64,000 nt of DNA from Streptomyces sp. ALI-76-A (GCF_030287445.1 NZ_JASVWB010000002.1:4960001-5024000); one strand, 5' to 3'. Counted from the first letter of the stretch, positions 7,305 to 15,073 are shown. Numbers and translations are program-made. Notes: generated by a model from the letters alone, not told the origin.

Positions 7305-8099
7305 ATGGCGCCCAAGTGGCGGGAGCTTGCGGACCGGCTGGCCGAACAGATTAGGAACGGCGAGTACGCGCCCGGTGCTCAGTTGCCGCAGATCAGGGAC
7401 CTAGTGGAAGCGGGCGAAGGCTCGAAATCCACGGTCCATGCGGCCTATAAGGCGTTGGAAGCCGAAGGGCTGGTCACGTCGTCGCGCGGACACGGCACAA
7501 TCGTCCGTGAGCGGGCTCCACTCAAGCGGCTGGGCATCGCGCGATATGACAAGGCCAAGTGGCGGGACGGCGATGAGGTGGCGTTCATCGCGGACCGCGT
7601 GGCCTCCGGACGTACGTACAAGCGGAACGAACAGACCCAGACCGTCAGCCGCGTGCCGGCGTCGGCCACCGTTGCCCAGGCGCACGGTCTGCCGGAAGGT
7701 GCTGAGGTCTACGCACGTGCGCGCGTGGTCAAGGAAGGATCGCAGCCGACACACACGCTGACGAGCTATTACCGGCCCGAGCACGTGGAAGGAACGCGTA
7801 TCGTCGACCCGACGCCGGGGCCCGCCGGCCGGGGCGGTGGCTTCCGTGTCCTGTACGACGCCGGATACGAAATCGACCACATGCAGGAGACGCTGTTCGC
7901 GCGTATCCCCACGGCGGATGAGGCTCAGCTCCTCCAGCTCGCGCCGGGCGAGTGGGTGGTGGAGTTGCACCGGACGACGTACACGGCCGACGGCACCGTG
8001 GTGGAGTTCGCGATCGGCGTTCACGCAGCGACGCGCTTCGCTTGGACGTACGACTTCAAGGTCCCCGACTCAGCGAAAGCGGAGGGCGAGAGCAAGTGA
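7305..8099 (+). CDS. GntR-family (UTRA) repressor of the element, KorSA-like
   Basis: 264 aa; ATG at 7305 preceded by GAGAGGAG. Residues ~5-70 are a GntR winged helix (WRELADRLAEQIRNGEYAPG, then LPQIRDLVEAG...STVHAAYKALEAEGLV and GHGTIV). Residues ~85-255 form a UTRA ligand domain (SRVPASATVAQAHGLPEGAE; IPTADEAQLLQLAPGEWVVE). GntR proteins at this position control AICE transfer and excision genes; KorSA of pSAM2 is the model. The palindromes at 7201-7273 are the obvious operators for both directions. Its last codons overlap the next start (GTGA). Confidence 0.85.
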   Translation: MAPKWRELADRLAEQIRNGEYAPGAQLPQIRDLVEAGEGSKSTVHAAYKALEAEGLVTSSRGHGTIVRERAPLKRLGIARYDKAKWRDGDEVAFIADRVASGRTYKRNEQTQTVSRVPASATVAQAHGLPEGAEVYARARVVKEGSQPTHTLTSYYRPEHVEGTRIVDPTPGPAGRGGGFRVLYDAGYEIDHMQETLFARIPTADEAQLLQLAPGEWVVELHRTTYTADGTVVEFAIGVHAATRFAWTYDFKVPDSAKAEGESK

Positions 8100-8761
8100 T
8101 CTCAGCACAGGCATGGGCCGACGCTCAACGGCTCTGGGACTTCCAGCAGATGGGGCACGAGCTGCGCCCATGCTCTGTCGCGATCGGACTCGGCAGTCAT
8201 GACCTCGGAGTCGCGGACGCAACCGCTGATTTCTACCACCGGGGCATGATGCCGCTAATCGTCTTTACCGGGGCGACCAGCCGCACCACACGCAACCGCA
8301 TGCCGCGCGGCGAGGCTGAGCACTACCGTGAGCGGGCGATGGAACTGGGGGTGCCGGCTGATGCCATCCTCGTTGAGCCGCGGGCCCGGAACACAGGAGA
8401 GAACATCCGCTTCTCTCGCGCACTGCTCGAAGAGCACCGGGCCGTCGTGTCATCCGTTCTGCTGGTCAGCAAGCCGTACGAGGAAAGACGGGCCTACGCG
8501 ACCGCCCGCAAACTGTGGCCCGAAGTCGAGTGGGTCAGCGCGTCCACGCCCATGACCCTGGCTGACTACGTCGACTCGATCGGAGACGCACGCCTGGTCA
8601 TCGACATGTTGGTCGGCGCGCAGCAGCGGCTCATGATCTACCCGCAGCAGGGATTCATGATCGAGCAGTTCGTACCCGAGGATGCGGCCGCAGCATACGA
8701 GCGCCTGCGCGACGCCGGGTTCACAAGTCGACTCGTGGTGGATATCGCAGAGCGGAAGTGA
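8096..8761 (+). CDS. YdcF/SanA-family (DUF218) protein
   Basis: 221 aa from a GTG at 8096 overlapping the regulator stop by four bases, with GGAGGGCGAG upstream. DUF218 features: AIGLGSHDLGVADATADFY at the nucleotide-binding-like loop, PLIVFTGATSRTTRNRMPRG, ILVEPRARNTGENIRFS (the conserved E.....NT..N) and SVLLVSKPYEERRAYAT. There is no N-terminal membrane helix, so unlike SanA or ElyC it should be cytoplasmic. Coupling to the GntR gene is recurrent on AICEs in my recollection. The biochemical function is unknown; the fold binds SAM or nucleotide-like ligands in some members. Confidence 0.8.
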   Translation: MISAQAWADAQRLWDFQQMGHELRPCSVAIGLGSHDLGVADATADFYHRGMMPLIVFTGATSRTTRNRMPRGEAEHYRERAMELGVPADAILVEPRARNTGENIRFSRALLEEHRAVVSSVLLVSKPYEERRAYATARKLWPEVEWVSASTPMTLADYVDSIGDARLVIDMLVGAQQRLMIYPQQGFMIEQFVPEDAAAAYERLRDAGFTSRLVVDIAERK

Positions 8762-8877
8762 TGACGCCACGGGAGCTCTGTGAGACCTGCTGTGGTCAAC
8801 CTTCGGCCAACTTGGGGCATCGCGCACGCTATGCGAAGTGATAGGCGCAGCTCATGCGGGATGGATGCGCGGGAAGC

Positions 8878-8898
8878 CGGCGGTTTTAAGAACCGCCG
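8878..8898 (+). terminator. Hairpin downstream of the GntR-YdcF operon
   Basis: Arms CGGCGGTT and AACCGCCG pair perfectly around the loop TTAAG, about 120 bases after the stop of the YdcF gene. This is a plausible terminator. The rest of 8762-9111 has no coding signal; it is very GC-rich at 8935-9040 (CGCGCGCGGCCCGG and the CCGGCCGGGCC palindrome). Confidence 0.55.
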
Positions 8899-9111
8899 TA
8901 CTCCCAGCGCGGTACAACTTTCCCTACTCCATCAAGGCGGCTCGCTCCGCTCCCCGCGCGCGGCCCGGCCCCCGGCCGGGCCTGCGCTCCTGTCTCCGCC
9001 CCGCTCCAGCCCGGCCGGCGCCCGCGCCGCGCTCAGAGCAATCAATCACCTGATGTCAGAGAAGGGGTACGTCGTGGCTGGGGCGGTCGGCTCCACGGCT
9101 TTAGGCAGCCA

Positions 9112-9222
9112 CTTTGGCGCGAGCCTCGAAGATCATGGCCCCAACGTCGTGCTTTACCGGGCAGGTCCACAGACTGCCCGACGCGCCGGAAGCTTACGGG
9201 GCCATGATCACTCGCGCCAAAG
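9112..9222. repeat. 111-bp nested inverted repeat (possible cis-acting transfer or replication locus)
   Basis: Outer arms CTTTGGCGCGAG (9112-9123) and CTCGCGCCAAAG (9211-9222) are perfect. Inner arms GATCATGGCCCC (9131-9142) and GGGGCCATGATC (9198-9209) are perfect. A third hairpin CGGGCAG/CTGCCCG (9158-9164, 9174-9180) sits in the centre. Three concentric perfect arms over 111 bases are unlikely by chance. Nothing here codes for a convincing protein. Candidate roles are the clt site of TraB transfer, a replication or recombination site, or a MITE. Confidence 0.65.
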
Positions 9223-9278
9223 CAGCTCCAGCCCAAAGCCGCTCCGCCGACCTACGCGAACAGCTAGCATCTGAACGC

Positions 9279-9815
9279 ATGGAGCACCAACAAGGCCGGC
9301 ATATTCCGGAGGACCTAAAACGCCAACTGCTCGTCGAAGCAGGGCATCGATGTGCGATCCCAACTTGCAAGCAAGGGCCACCCCTTCAGTTCTGCCACAT
9401 TGAATCCTACGCAGCCGTGAAGCGGCATGAATTCAGCAACATCATCGTAATGTGTGCCCGCTGTCACGATCTTCATACACATAAGCTCATCGACCAGAAG
9501 GCAATGCGTCAATACAAAGCAAATCTCGGCGTCCTGAATTCCAGGTACGGCGAGTACGAGAGGCGCGTACTTACGGTATTCGGACTCGAACAAAGAGATA
9601 TCGATGAATTCAGTGACGGACCGTACTTCGTGCTGCCTCGGGGGCGCGAACTCGACGTATGGTATTTGATGAAGGATCGCATGATCGAGGCTGTAACCAA
9701 ACATGGCCCCGATTGCGGACACCCAAGCATCACTCCTGGTGATATCACCTATCGATTCACGCCCGCCGGACGGGATCTTGTTAGGCGTCTGCGGGAGGCT
9801 CAGCCGATTGAATGA
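9279..9815 (+). CDS. HNH endonuclease family protein
   Basis: 178 aa from the ATG at 9279. A zinc-binding HNH module spans residues ~17-70: HRCAIPTCKQGPPLQFCHIE, NIIVMCARCHDLHTHKLID. The paired CxxxxC and CxxC cysteines with H...N...H are typical of HNH nucleases. The C-terminal ~90 residues (RVLTVFGLEQRDIDEFSDG, WYLMKDRMIEAV) have no motif I recognise. Base composition is clearly lower in GC than the chromosome. It could be a restriction or defence nuclease, or a homing-type remnant. Its 3' end overlaps the convergent gene at 9781-10161 by 35 bases. Confidence 0.65.
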   Translation: MEHQQGRHIPEDLKRQLLVEAGHRCAIPTCKQGPPLQFCHIESYAAVKRHEFSNIIVMCARCHDLHTHKLIDQKAMRQYKANLGVLNSRYGEYERRVLTVFGLEQRDIDEFSDGPYFVLPRGRELDVWYLMKDRMIEAVTKHGPDCGHPSITPGDITYRFTPAGRDLVRRLREAQPIE

Positions 9816-10161
9816 AAGCTGCAATCGACCTCGCCAGATCGTCGCGTCTGTAGGGAATCCCCGCAGCCAGGACGGCACGGACGTGGGCATCGAGAGAGCG
9901 TAGAAGCTTCTCCGGAACGCCTGCTACTTGTGGAATATCCCATGCTCTATCAAGTAGCGCATCGAAATCTTCTTCGTTAACATGAAGGATCGTGTGAACA
10001 TCCCAACGCGGCAATTCATTCAATGTGCTGCGATAGGATCGATCATGCCGCCCCTTCAGACGGCTGCCAGCAAGCTCTAGTGCTCGAAGAACTGCTATTT
10101 CGGATACTAGCAGAGTGAGTGTTTCAATGGAATTCATACCGGTTCTCGTTGACTGCACCAT
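9781..10161 (-). CDS. Unrecognised small helical protein
   Basis: 126 aa from an ATG at 10161 with a strong GGAGG eight bases upstream. No family recognised. The first half reads TLLVSEIAVLRALELAGSRL and RSTLNELPRWDVHTILHV; the second half is acidic and helical (NEEDFDALLDRAWDIPQ, AHVRAVLAAGIPYRRDDLARS). There are no membrane segments and no metal-binding cysteines. It lies in lower-GC cargo and converges on the HNH gene with a 35-base overlap, so the two may be independently acquired. Confidence 0.6.
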   Translation of the reverse strand: MVQSTRTGMNSIETLTLLVSEIAVLRALELAGSRLKGRHDRSYRSTLNELPRWDVHTILHVNEEDFDALLDRAWDIPQVAGVPEKLLRSLDAHVRAVLAAGIPYRRDDLARSIAAFIQSAEPPADA

Positions 10162-10413
10162 CGTCAAATCCTCCAGCACTGGCGTGCATGTTGTTATGTG
10201 AAGGAGTTGTACCACGTCAGCGCGCTCTCCGCATGAAATCGGACGCCGCTGTAGTGGATACGGTAATGGCTGAGCTCTCATCCTCGGTACCGAGCCCGCT
10301 GATCATCCATGATCGATCTAATCAGGGATACGGATGGGGCCTGTGCTAGGTGGGGCGCCGTCCAGCAGCGAGTACGGCGCCCCGAAGGGTGAGCTGAGTC
10401 CTTCGTGGCAGGC

Positions 10414-10956
10414 TCAGGGCTCCCTGTTTCGGAACTGCAGTGCAGGTGATCTTTCCGATTGAAGGGCGTCCCGATCTGAGACGCCAATCAGCATGTTGAA
10501 AAGCCACACAAGTCTGATAGATCTGGCCGAGCCCAGGAGTAGCAAGAATTCCGTGAGCCACCCAGTGTATCCGGCAGACTTTGCGTGGTCTAGCACTAAC
10601 AGTAGAAGGCAGCCTGCTGAAACGATCAACATTCCAGTAAGAATACTCAGCCAGTTCTTTCTGAGACTGCCACCGAAGCGCCTACGTAGCTCGCGCATAT
10701 CTTGACCGTTCGAGCTCGCATATTGTGCTATTGCTGCGGTCCCGAAGCCGCCGACTAGAGCGGATACTGAAGCGGCTGTTGTGTATATATCTTTCCGGCG
10801 ATCGGCCGTTAATCCTTCTACTATCTCGGGCCACGACGCCCAGTGGACGGCCCCGGAGTGGCCACCCATCACCAGTGCGGCTAGTACCCAATCAAGCCCA
10901 GGTACCTCGCTCCAAGCGTCCTTCAGCCGACGCAACGCAGATCCGACATGCAGCAC
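10414..10956 (-). CDS. Unknown multi-pass membrane protein, second gene of a two-gene cargo module
   Basis: 180 aa from a GTG at 10956 preceded by GGGGGGTG (a TTG at 10971 is the alternative). Hydrophobic segments are predicted at ~20-40 (LDWVLAALVMGG), ~60-80 (AASVSALVGGFGTAAIAQYA), ~105-122 (LSILTGMLIVSAGCLLLLVL) and ~133-155 (WLTEFLLLLGSARSIRLVWL). A basic loop (MRELRRRFGGSLRKNW) lies between the second and third. It contains a rare TTA leucine codon (complement of 10597-10599), which would make it bldA-dependent in Streptomyces. It directly follows the 313-aa gene in the same direction (32-base gap), suggesting a soluble-sensor/membrane-effector pair. No family recognised. Confidence 0.6.
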   Translation of the reverse strand: MLHVGSALRRLKDAWSEVPGLDWVLAALVMGGHSGAVHWASWPEIVEGLTADRRKDIYTTAASVSALVGGFGTAAIAQYASSNGQDMRELRRRFGGSLRKNWLSILTGMLIVSAGCLLLLVLDHAKSAGYTGWLTEFLLLLGSARSIRLVWLFNMLIGVSDRDALQSERSPALQFRNREP

Positions 10957-10988
10957 GGCATCACCCCCCAACGTGGAGGTGGCCGACT

Positions 10989-11930
10989 CTACTGGCCGGC
11001 ACCGACAGCGGCCTTCAGGTCGCGTCGCTTGTCCTGCGCTACCTGCATGATCGCAGCCACGCTCGCCTCATAACGGGGCCGCCCATCGGCATGACTGACC
11101 TCAACCCGACACTTAGCCGTGATGTGATGCTTGATGAAGTCCAAGGGCTCGTCCGTCACTTCGCCTTCCTCTCCAGGAAGGGTCACTAGCGCCTGCGCTC
11201 TGTCTACGCCCGTGGGCCCTTCTAGGTAGCCCAGCTCGGACATGAGTGACTGAATGTCGCTTTGGAGTCTTCTTTGGCCACGTAGCCTGGCCACCGGGCC
11301 TGGACCTCCCCTTTTCGGGACCTCGAGTTTAAGGGTGATCCGATGGTCGGGGTATCGAGAGTCGCCCAGCCGCACGAAACTGGCTAGCCCGTCACCTTCT
11401 GGCGGAGCGATGGCCGGGCTCGGTCGATAACTGAACTCGAAGCTATGTACAGCTTCCGCCTTCTCCAGCTTCTCCCACACGTTGTTGCCGATGACCGGCC
11501 ATAGTGCGATCTCGTCATTCAGCATCTGGCAAGAATTGAGCCAACGCTGAATTGCGGCTGCTCTTGGTGATCCCGGCTTTCCCTGAAGGATCCCAATGAT
11601 ATTACCGTATTCCAGGAAGGATACAGTTGTTGTATCAATCGTGCCCTTATTGCCTTCGAGGCGGATGTCCTCGATATGTCCGTGATCGAGGTCAACAGTT
11701 TGCAGCTCACCGGTACCTATCCTGCCCACGAGGAGATGCAGGCGGCCTTCCGCTCTAACTGCCTGCCCGATAAAGCTGTCACTCCTGTGCATTGAGATTC
11801 GATCGACGGCAGGTGTTCTCTCTAAGTTGCCGAGAAATGCTTGCCAATCCGTCTCTTGCATGCGCGCATTCAGTGAATCTTTGGCGCGCACGATTTCGAA
11901 GAAAGCGACAGTCCCCAGACGGGTAGCCAT
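10989..11930 (-). CDS. Unknown 313-aa soluble protein, first gene of a two-gene cargo module
   Basis: 313 aa from the ATG at 11930 with GGGGGGACC upstream. It begins MATRLGTVAFFEIVRAKDSL and contains a beta-rich region (RLHLLVGRIGTGELQTVDLD, TIDTTTVSFLEYGNIIGILQ) followed by SPRAAAIQRWLNSCQML. The C-terminal half has charged strands and helices (RITLKLEVPKRGG, VSHADGRPRYEAS). No catalytic motif is recognisable. The phrase NIIGILQGKPGSPRA is reminiscent of uncharacterised proteins near abortive-infection genes, but I cannot name the family. It is co-directional with the membrane protein at 10414-10956 in lower-GC cargo of the element. Confidence 0.6.
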   Translation of the reverse strand: MATRLGTVAFFEIVRAKDSLNARMQETDWQAFLGNLERTPAVDRISMHRSDSFIGQAVRAEGRLHLLVGRIGTGELQTVDLDHGHIEDIRLEGNKGTIDTTTVSFLEYGNIIGILQGKPGSPRAAAIQRWLNSCQMLNDEIALWPVIGNNVWEKLEKAEAVHSFEFSYRPSPAIAPPEGDGLASFVRLGDSRYPDHRITLKLEVPKRGGPGPVARLRGQRRLQSDIQSLMSELGYLEGPTGVDRAQALVTLPGEEGEVTDEPLDFIKHHITAKCRVEVSHADGRPRYEASVAAIMQVAQDKRRDLKAAVGAGQ

Positions 11931-12258
11931 GGTCCCCCCACGCCCGTATGTGCCAACTACATGAAAGAACAAGGGTCCCCGCAGAGATCGGGATACGCAA
12001 GGGGGTGCGCGTTCCGCGAGGGGTGCGCTGCTCACGCGAGCATCGAGGACATGGGTACGGCGGCCTTCTCGCGATCGCCTGCCGGGCCGTCCCTGGGCCG
12101 TCCGAGGCCGGCCAACGCTGACAGTCGGCACCCATGGGTGACCGCCCCCACCCCGCTCCGGCCTGGGCCACCGGAGTCGATCTGCGACACTGGATGCATC
12201 ATGCCCAAGCCCGGAGAACTGGCATGACGACGCCGGGCCGGCTGACTACGGTGGTCCC
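11931..12258. other. Intergenic region between divergent cargo genes
   Basis: About 330 bases with no supported gene. It separates the leftward two-gene module from a small rightward gene and should hold their promoters. I see no clear -35/-10 pair or long repeat. Confidence 0.4.
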
Positions 12259-12504
12259 GTGTTGGAAGACGATGGTGGTCTGGCCGCTTGGCTGGAGTCG
12301 AAGCGGCTACTCGCCAGTCCTGAGCGTCACATCGACACGTTGCGGTGCCTGCTTGCCGAGGACGACGACGCGCTTTTGATGCATGACTACGACCTGATCA
12401 GTGATCCGCAGACAGTTGCCATCGTGAGAGCTCAGCAGCGCGCAGCGGGACAGCGCCGCCGTAGGCTGCGACGACTGGCGACGCGCCGACGCTCCGCGAA
12501 GTGA
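12259..12504 (+). CDS. Small unknown protein with basic C-terminus
   Basis: 81 aa from a GTG at 12259; the ribosome-binding site is weak (CGGTGG). It reads LEDDGGLAAWLESKRLLASP, then acidic LRCLLAEDDDALLMHDYDLI, and ends in a strongly basic segment (RRRRLRRLATRRRSAK). An acidic body followed by an Arg-rich tail is typical of small DNA-associated element proteins. No family recognised. Codon usage is reasonably Streptomyces-like, supporting but not proving expression. Confidence 0.4.
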   Translation: MLEDDGGLAAWLESKRLLASPERHIDTLRCLLAEDDDALLMHDYDLISDPQTVAIVRAQQRAAGQRRRRLRRLATRRRSAK

Positions 12505-12681
12505 CATCAGCGGATGACATCAACGCCCCCAGACGGCAACGGACTGGAACAGCCACAGGGGCACCGGGAACCCGCAGCGTCATGAGCATGGAGCAGGCCG
12601 CACGGCCCGGTGAACGAACTCCTAAAGCGGTGCTCGCACAACGCCGCGGCTGACACGTCAGCGACAGAGTGTCAGCAGGGC

Positions 12682-13218
12682 TCAGTCCTCGCCTACCTGC
12701 AGCAATACCACGATGAAGGACCCGCCGGTCCCAGCAACGACCCCATCGAACGCATGCCGGGTGACCGGGTTCCACGCTCGTGCTGCGGACGAGAGGTCGA
12801 TGATGTTCGTGTACCAGGCGGCCTCGTAGCCCAGCAGATGGACAACACGTTCCGCCGCTCTACGGGCATGAGCGCGGTCTCGACGTTCTGAGCCCGGAAA
12901 CACGAGGTTGTAGGTCGCCAGGTAGGCCAACAGCTCCGCTGCGCGCTCAGCGTCGATCTGCAAGAGTGCGTCGTCGATCTCTACTGGTGTGTCCGGGCCA
13001 ACTGCACCTTCCACTGCATACTGCTTCCAAGCCTCTTCAGCCTCGGCGGCCACTTGGCGAACGAGTCCCGGAACGGATCCGCCGGCCTCGTTAACCACAC
13101 GGCCGAAGACCCCGGCTTCTCGCGACAGCGAGCCCGTAAGGGCGCGCAGTTCCGCAGCTACGTCCACCGTGCCATTCTCTACTGAGCCAGCCCCGACCCG
13201 ACCATGGCTATGCAGCAT
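12682..13218 (-). CDS. Unknown soluble protein of the element cargo
   Basis: 178 aa from the ATG at 13218; an alternative GTG at 13167 has a better ribosome-binding site (GAGAA). It is largely helical (VDVAAELRALTGSLSREAGV; EAEEAWKQYAVEGAVG; EIDDALLQIDAERAAELLAY) with RRAAERVVHLLGYEAAWYTN in the second half and a hydrophobic C-terminus (GGSFIVVLLQVGED). No metal-binding or catalytic motif. I do not recognise the family. Confidence 0.5.
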   Translation of the reverse strand: MLHSHGRVGAGSVENGTVDVAAELRALTGSLSREAGVFGRVVNEAGGSVPGLVRQVAAEAEEAWKQYAVEGAVGPDTPVEIDDALLQIDAERAAELLAYLATYNLVFPGSERRDRAHARRAAERVVHLLGYEAAWYTNIIDLSSAARAWNPVTRHAFDGVVAGTGGSFIVVLLQVGED

Positions 13219-13388
13219 CGTGCGATCGAGCGGTGAGTGTCTAACTGCGTGACAACGCCGACGCACAACGGCGGACGAGCGCGAACGTCAGCAGACCATC
13301 GGCGCAGGTGAGAGCCGCACCGACCCCAGGCAGCACCGGTGCCCGAGTTGCTTCGGGACGAAGCGGTCGCTCAGTTAGGGTGCGCCGC

Positions 13389-13499
13389 ATGACCGACGAC
13401 GCCCCGGCCTGTCCCGAGTGCAGCCAGCCCATGAAGTCCGGTGGCTTCGTTCTCGTTAAGCGGGGGAAGATGGCCGGCGGACCTGCCGGACACTGCTGA
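13389..13499 (+). pseudogene. Possible short zinc-ribbon ORF or remnant
   Basis: 36 codons starting MTDDAPACPECSQPMKSGGF and ending at GGPAGHC with a stop. CPEC followed by VLVKRGKMAGGPAG looks like the start of a zinc-ribbon protein whose second cysteine pair is missing, so this is probably a truncated remnant if it is coding at all. Confidence 0.2.
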
Positions 13500-13716
13500 G
13501 GTGCGCCGGTCGGCACGTCTGGTGGTGCTGGGCTGACCGACCGGAGGGGCCGCTGGAAACTTGCCCGATGCCCGAGCTGTTCCGCTGACATCAACGACCC
13601 CGGACGACGGCGGCGCGCGGCACCCCTGGACGGCAAGCGGCACACGAAAACTGCAGGTCGTAGAAGGTGAACCGGGCCCGCTGTAAAACTGCCGACTCGG
13701 GCAGCTGTGGTCTCGG
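13500..13716. other. Non-coding stretch near the element end
   Basis: No supported gene, hairpin or promoter seen. A short sequence near 13,577 (GACATCAACGACCCCGGACG) resembles one near 12,515 (GACATCAACGCCCCCAGACG), possibly a minor duplication. Confidence 0.3.
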
Positions 13717-13836
13717 TCCTGGTCTCAGTAGCCACTAGTTCCGCAACCATCCACCGTCGTCCGATGAAGTCCGCCAACCCTTCTGAACAGGTACGGAGCA
13801 CCATTCGCGGACGCTCCCGGACGTCCCGGGACCAAG
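13717..13836 (+). repeat. att-flanking arm sequence, copy A
   Basis: It starts GGTCTCAGTAGCC and ends CGTCCCGGGACCAA just before the tRNA-Thr fragment. A related sequence occurs at 14901-15041: both contain GGTCTCAGT, a middle reading CGTC...GTCCGC..., and a GGACGC...CCGGAC..CCCGGGACCAA tail. The integrase fragment also ends next to GGTCTCAC (near 13,980). These repeats look like arm-type integrase sites around attachment cores. Confidence 0.45.
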
Positions 13837-13845
13837 ATCGGACAA

Positions 13846-13887
13846 CTCGTAATGCGTAGGTCTCGGGTTCGAATCCCGAAGGCGGCT
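13846..13887 (+). repeat. attachment site: duplicated 3' half of tRNA-Thr(CGT)
   Basis: The segment starts in the anticodon loop (CTCGTAA), continues TGCGTAGG, then a perfect T-arm TCGGG-TTCGAAT-CCCGA and AGGCGGC with discriminator T. There is no 5' half upstream (the sequence before 13,840 does not pair), so this is not a tRNA gene. AICEs integrate into tRNA 3' ends and leave such partial copies at one end, so this marks attL or attR of an element using tRNA-Thr(CGT). Confidence 0.8.
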
Positions 13888-13986
13888 CTGTGGAAGCCTC
13901 AGGACTCACTCGCCGTGACCTGGGGCTTTTGCTTTTACCGGATGCGGCGGCGACGCCGGGCACGGGCCGCGCGGGTGTCGGCGGTC

Positions 13987-14448
13987 TCACTTCTGCTCAG
14001 TGGGGCCCGGAATCGGGGTCGAGGGCGGAGGCACGAAGAACTCGCCCATGCGCCGCATGGCTTGAACGCCGTCGTGGCGTCCATCGAGCGCGGCCACTTC
14101 CTTCGACAGGTGCGACCGGCCCTTGACGTACCGCCGGGTCTGACTGATCTGCGTATGCCGCAGGATCTCCATGATCGTGGGCATGTCGACGCCCAACTCG
14201 TTCAGGATCGTGCCGGCGGTGTGGCGGCTCCCGTCGTGCAGGCGGCGGTCATCGATCCCGGCCTCCTTGAGCAGCTCCCTGAACTCCTCGTAGTCGGCGC
14301 GCGGGTCCAGTGGTCGGCCGTCCGGCCGCGAGAACACTACGTCGTGCTCCCGCCACAACTCCCCGACGGCTTCCCGCATCGCTTCCTGCTGGGCCTTGTG
14401 GTCGTGCAGGAACGAGGTGAAGACGGGCGGGATCGGCACGGCGTCGTA
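13987..14448 (-). pseudogene. int: Tyrosine integrase, C-terminal fragment
   Basis: About 150 codons remain. They carry the second half of a phage-type integrase: REHDVVFSRPDGRPLDPR, LHDGSRHTAGTILNELGV (HxxR, the His and second Arg of the active site), HTQISQTRRYVKGRSHLSKE with the catalytic Tyr. The N-terminal SAM-like and arm-binding domains and the first catalytic Arg are missing. Upstream the frame runs directly into an IS110-type transposase fragment at about 14,443-14,450. The stop lies ~100 bases from the tRNA-Thr fragment, the normal int-att spacing, so this integrase probably used that site. It cannot be active alone. Confidence 0.85.
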
Positions 14449-14880
14449 GGGGCGAGGCCGGCGTAGGAGGCCAGGTGGGCGGCGGTGGGGAAGCTGGTGC
14501 CGTCGCCGACGGTGACCAGCAAGGTGGCGGCGGTCCTGACCGCGACTCCCGGAATCGAGGTCAGGACCGGGAAAAGAGGGTGAGCCTCCAGCAGCTGCCC
14601 GATCTGCGGTTCCAGGGCTCGTCGTTGCTCGTGGACAGCGGCGAGCGAGCGGGCCGGCGACGGGATCACGACGCCGAGGGTGCCGGTCCCGGGGACGACT
14701 ACGGTCTGTTCGTCGAGCGCGTCGAAGACCTCGTCGATGAGCCGCTGGGCCATGCGCGGGGCCCTGGGCCGGGTCACCTCGACGAGCCGGCGGCGGCCGG
14801 CTTTCCGCAGTGCGGCCTGGGATCCGTAGCGAAGAAGATCACGGGGGTGGAGAGGCTGTGGCTGGACCTCGTGCGCTCTC
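14443..14880 (-). pseudogene. IS110/IS116-family transposase fragment
   Basis: Reading frame on the minus strand: DLLRYGSQAALRKAGRRRL, PRMAQRLIDEVFDALDEQT, VVVPGTGTLGVVIPS, and LTSIPGVAVRTAATLLVTVG followed by FPTAAHLASYAGLAPTT. This is the C-terminal transposase_20 domain of IS110 elements, whose full proteins are ~400 aa with an N-terminal DEDD domain. Both the N-terminal half and the last ~60 residues are missing, and it abuts the integrase fragment. It is a relic that may have truncated the integrase. Confidence 0.8.
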
Positions 14881-14900
14881 TGATCATTCTGCTCGTGGCG

Positions 14901-15041
14901 GTCTCAGTGGCGGTCTCACTTGTTGGCCGATCCGGCATCGTCCACTGCCGTCTGCCGAGGTCCGCGAGCCTTCGTCCGCGAGCCTTCTCCACCAGGTCAT
15001 GAGCCCGTTTCGTGGACGCCCACGGACACCCCGGGACCAAC
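14901..15041 (+). repeat. att-flanking arm sequence, copy B (right boundary of mobile remnants)
   Basis: Related to 13717-13836: starts GGTCTCAGTGGCGG, adds another GGTCTCAC, and ends with GGACACCCCGGGACCAACG. A short duplication (GCGAGCCTTC twice, near 14,968 and 14,981) is inside. No tRNA 3' end follows, unlike copy A. The sugar ABC operon begins 33 bases later, so this is the likely edge of the mobile material. Confidence 0.4.
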
Positions 15042-15073
15042 GACGCCGTCCTCGATGTCGACGCCGGCTCCGC

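Noticed and set aside
8935..9040. A replication origin in the GC-rich stretch upstream of the nested repeat
   Set aside because: There is a CCGGCCGGGCC palindrome but no iteron pattern or rep gene in the window, so nothing supports origin function there specifically.
10119..10349. A small rightward gene opposite the 126-aa gene
   Set aside because: No ribosome-binding site, composition like a shadow frame, and the leftward gene has a strong GGAGG.
13842..13889. A functional tRNA-Thr gene
   Set aside because: Only the anticodon loop to the 3' end is present; the upstream sequence cannot form the acceptor or D-arm, so it is an attachment-site copy.
13987..14448. An active integrase for the element
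   Set aside because: The N-terminal and first catalytic arginine regions are missing, and the frame joins a transposase fragment.
14443..14880. A complete IS110 insertion
   Set aside because: Both the DEDD N-terminal domain and the protein's end are absent and no flanking ends are recognisable.
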